In this document: positions 62,185 through 64,000 of the stretch, piece by piece
How the letters are laid out: the number at the start of each line of letters is the position of its first letter
How positions within the stretch are numbered: the stretch's first letter is position 1
Source: Peribacillus deserti
Lineage (GTDB): Bacteria; Bacillota; Bacilli; Bacillales; DSM-1321
Length of the DNA: 64,000 bases
Reading direction: 5' to 3'
Assembly: GCF_002863585.1 (NCBI RefSeq)
Contig: NZ_PGUY01000033.1
Span: forward strand, 1-64,000
The notes under the pieces: model-generated
What the model was told of the DNA's origin: nothing
The model's database searches: none
What the model saw: the letters and a program-made list of their open reading frames with translations, nothing else
Program-made: the position numbers and the translations under genes

Positions 62185-62859
62185 ATGGAAGTAAGAATTG
62201 AAAATAAGGATATGAACTGGACGCCTGACCGGCTTGTCATTGCTGGCTATACCGCGAAGGACCAGGATGCTGCAAGAAAGCATATTGAAGAATTAAAAGA
62301 ATTGGGAGTTCCTGCCCCGCCAAGAATTCCGATGCTATACGATCTCACTCCCTCGCTGCTGACCTCCGACTCTACAATTTCTGTGGTGAACAATCATAGC
62401 AGCGGCGAGGTGGAAGTTGTTTTACTTAATATAGAAGGAACCAGGTATTTAGGGCTGGGAAGCGACCATACTGACCGCATACTTGAAGCAGTCTCCATCC
62501 AAAAGTCGAAGCAAGTGTGCCCAAAGCCAATAAGCAAAGAATTATGGAAGCTTGATGAGATCGAGGAGCGTATAGGCGAGATTGAATTACGGAGCTGGAT
62601 GACAATTAATGGCGAAGAAGCCTTGTACCAGGAAGGGAAATTGAGTTCTTTTCTATCTCCTGAAGAATTGCTGCAAATTGTTGAAGAGCGCGGATACAAC
62701 AGTTCCAATCTGGCTTTGTTCTGCGGAACGCCGCCGCTTATAGAGGGTGAGTTCATTTTTGGAGAAGCATTCAGGGCAGAGCTATTTGACAGGAATCTCG
62801 AAAGAAAAATCACTCTTTCATATAAAGTCCAACTTTTAAAAGATGCTGAGGAGGAATAA
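62185..62859 (+). CDS. DUF2848 family protein
   Basis: 224 residues of the DUF2848 family: LVIAGYTAKDQDAARKHIEE, LGVPAPPRIPMLYDL, LLNIEGTRYLGLGSDHTDR and FCGTPPLIEGEFIFGEAFRAEL. The GSDHTDR and GEAF blocks are family landmarks. The fold is thought to resemble fumarylacetoacetate hydrolase-type enzymes, suggesting a C-C or C-N cleavage or isomerisation step on a dicarboxylate-like intermediate. Function unknown; it is regularly seen next to amidases and hydantoinase-like genes. AGGAGG ribosome site; 60 bases after the nitrilase gene. Confidence 0.85.
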   Translation: MEVRIENKDMNWTPDRLVIAGYTAKDQDAARKHIEELKELGVPAPPRIPMLYDLTPSLLTSDSTISVVNNHSSGEVEVVLLNIEGTRYLGLGSDHTDRILEAVSIQKSKQVCPKPISKELWKLDEIEERIGEIELRSWMTINGEEALYQEGKLSSFLSPEELLQIVEERGYNSSNLALFCGTPPLIEGEFIFGEAFRAELFDRNLERKITLSYKVQLLKDAEEE

Positions 62860-62864
62860 AAACC

Positions 62865-63206
62865 ATGCCAAAACAAGAGCTTGAATTCACTGCATACACT
62901 AAATTTGAAGTTGAACAATTTGAAAATGTTAAAGGATTATCCCAAAGAGTCATTGCTGCCGACCCTGAGACAGGAGTAGCTACCCGCATTTTGCAATTTG
63001 AGCCTGAAACGGATACATCACCAAATGGAGTACAAATTCACGACTTTTGGGAAGAACTCTATATTATTGAAGGTTCAATCATTGATTTAGAATTGAATGA
63101 AGAGTTTACAGCAGGCATGGTGGCTACCCGCCCTCCAGGAATGAAGCATGGTCCATGGATATCAAAAAATGGCTGCAAAATCTTTGAAGTTCGGTACTAC
63201 GCATAA
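62865..63206 (+). CDS. Cupin-domain protein
   Basis: 113 residues folding as a single cupin barrel: VATRILQFEPETD, IHDFWEELYIIEGSIIDLE (motif 1 with H..E) and MVATRPPGMKHGPWISKNGCKIFEV (motif 2 with H). These can bind a metal. In catabolic clusters such small cupins act as dioxygenases, isomerases or accessory proteins. It lies 5 bases after DUF2848, so it is tightly linked to it. The substrate is not evident. Confidence 0.85.
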   Translation: MPKQELEFTAYTKFEVEQFENVKGLSQRVIAADPETGVATRILQFEPETDTSPNGVQIHDFWEELYIIEGSIIDLELNEEFTAGMVATRPPGMKHGPWISKNGCKIFEVRYYA

Positions 63207-63285
63207 GTCCTGAAAATTACAGTCCACCATGATAGCATCTAAGAATTTGGCTATGTTAAAGTACATTATTATTTTTGGCACTGGG

Positions 63286-63410
63286 TTGATTGGAGCGGAA
63301 GGCGCGAGACTCCTGCGGGAAAAACGGGTCAAGGGAGACCCCACAGGCGTTTCACGCCGTGGAGGCTCCCGGACAGCCCGCGGAATGGGAGTGTCTGGAG
63401 CGAAAATCAA
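63286..63410. repeat. Structured GC-rich intergenic repeat, copy 3
   Basis: 125 bases bounded by TTGAT and ATCAA, with TGGAGCG as a direct repeat just inside each end. It shares GCGAGACTCCTGCGGGA, GGAGACCCCACAGGCG and CCCGCGGAA with the other copies. It separates the cupin gene from the isochorismatase-family gene, in the middle of what looks like one operon. Confidence 0.85.
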
Positions 63411-63499
63411 CATACAAGTTTAACAGAGCTCAGAAATTAATATTAGATAGTTATTTTCGATGAAAAAAGCTAAATAATCAAATTCAAGGAGGACTATAA

Positions 63500-64000
63500 A
63501 TGGAAAGCAAAGTAGTAAACGACTTTTTAAAGATTTACAATCGGACAGAGGAAGACCTGCTTCAGCCAGATCAGCTTGAGGCAAAAGGTGTATTTTCCGG
63601 AGAAAAAGAGTTTATCGAATTTGCGGAAAAGGACTACAATACAGACAAACACTGGGCGTTTGAAATTAAAAAAGAAGAGTGTGCGTTATTGGTTATTGAT
63701 ATGCAGGAGGATTTCGTCAATCCCTCCCATCCAATGTGTGTTCCAGAAGCCTATCGAATGGTTCCACGCATCAAAAATGTGATAGAAGATTGCCGGGGTC
63801 TAGATATACCGGTCATTTACACAGCCCATACAATTGCTGAGGACTGCAGTGCGGGATTCTATCAATACTGGGAACCTATCAAAAATGGTGCAATTAAAGA
63901 GGGAGCACCAGGTGCTGATATTTACTCCGGAATCTACCCGCTGCCAAATGAAAGGGTCATTAGAGCCAAACATGCCTACTGTTCTTTCGCTGGTACGGAC
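63500..64000 (+). CDS. Isochorismatase-family cysteine hydrolase, cut by the window edge
   Basis: The frame is open from ATG 63500 (AAGGAGG upstream) to the end of the window: 167 codons, no stop reached. ALLVIDMQEDFVNPSHPM carries the catalytic Asp of the isochorismatase-like superfamily, and RVIRAKHAYCSFAGTD starts the Lys/Cys part. The N-terminal extension of about 55 residues (YNRTEEDLLQPDQLEAKGVF) is longer than in simple members. Family amidohydrolases include maleamate amidase, ureidoacrylate and N-carbamoyl hydrolases, which fits a late step in N-heterocycle breakdown. Confidence 0.87.
   Translation, partial: MESKVVNDFLKIYNRTEEDLLQPDQLEAKGVFSGEKEFIEFAEKDYNTDKHWAFEIKKEECALLVIDMQEDFVNPSHPMCVPEAYRMVPRIKNVIEDCRGLDIPVIYTAHTIAEDCSAGFYQYWEPIKNGAIKEGAPGADIYSGIYPLPNERVIRAKHAYCSFAGTD

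Noticed and set aside
63162-63423. Short ORFs on both strands over the third repeat
   Set aside because: Artefacts of the structured repeat; the same false frames arise at each copy.
1-64000. tRNA or rRNA genes
   Set aside because: No cloverleaf-like sequence with CCA-type end and no rRNA-like conserved block was noticed by eye.

Overview
The window looks like the chromosome of a low-GC, AT-rich Gram-positive of the family Bacillaceae. Most genes have strong AGGAGG-type ribosome sites, several start with TTG or GTG, and family members typical of Bacillus are present: ComK, an SE1832-type coiled-coil protein, a YwqH/YwqI/LXG type VII secretion operon, YjcQ and a PrsW-type protease. No rRNA, tRNA, CRISPR array or intact transposase was seen.

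Layout. 0-8 kb: small housekeeping and accessory genes (DUF1284, Zn-ribbon, YciI, aldehyde dehydrogenase, RidA, a secreted excalibur-domain protein, ComK). 8.6-14.4 kb: a type VII secretion LXG toxin operon whose toxin ends in a glycine-zipper membrane domain. It is followed by an accessory gene, small membrane proteins and four tandem copies of an unrecognised 142-residue family. 14.4-22.5 kb: gene-poor and decayed. It holds fragments of GH38 and GH76 glycosidases, a GC-rich peptidase E, an aldo/keto reductase, and tandem repeats. 22.9-26.6 kb: an amidase with a CcpA-type site in its promoter, an M20 dipeptidase and a MazG/HisE-like pyrophosphohydrolase.

27.5-47 kb is a mobile defence island. 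Two direct repeats (27529 and 31901) match the conserved 3' end of groEL (codons for MGGMM-stop). Each is followed by a decayed tyrosine integrase in the opposite orientation, as expected for tandem elements integrated at the groEL 3' end. Cargo: a stand-alone DUF262 protein, a ParB-like gene cut by a stop codon, a coupled pair of DUF262 (GmrSD-type) proteins, a Sau3AI-like restriction system (nuclease, controller, C5-methylase) with a Vsr repair nuclease, YjcQ, a frameshifted Abi-C gene, a two-span membrane protein, an unrecognised 287-residue protein and an HNH nuclease.

47-53 kb: one polypeptide that joins an ECF-like sigma factor to a zinc-binding anti-sigma domain, a membrane span and DUF4179/DUF5643-type extracellular domains. 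A PrsW-like membrane protease lies downstream, and PrsW proteases are known to trigger anti-sigma destruction, so the two may form one signalling unit. Then come cysC and a Crp/Fnr regulator.

53.6-64 kb is a catabolic cluster: hydantoinase/oxoprolinase A and B subunits and a creatininase-family amidohydrolase (ATGA-coupled), a GntR regulator with tandem operator-like repeats, an HpaB-family flavin monooxygenase, a carbon-nitrogen hydrolase, DUF2848, a cupin and an isochorismatase-family hydrolase running off the right edge. The mix of ring-attacking oxygenase and several amide or imide hydrolases suggests breakdown of a nitrogen heterocycle; the substrate cannot be read from the sequence.

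Three copies of a GC-rich intergenic repeat (8085, 58690, 63286) share a core beginning GCGAGACTCCTGC and are bounded by TTGAT/ATCAA. An unusual number of genes here are broken by one base or one stop codon, mostly in accessory DNA.
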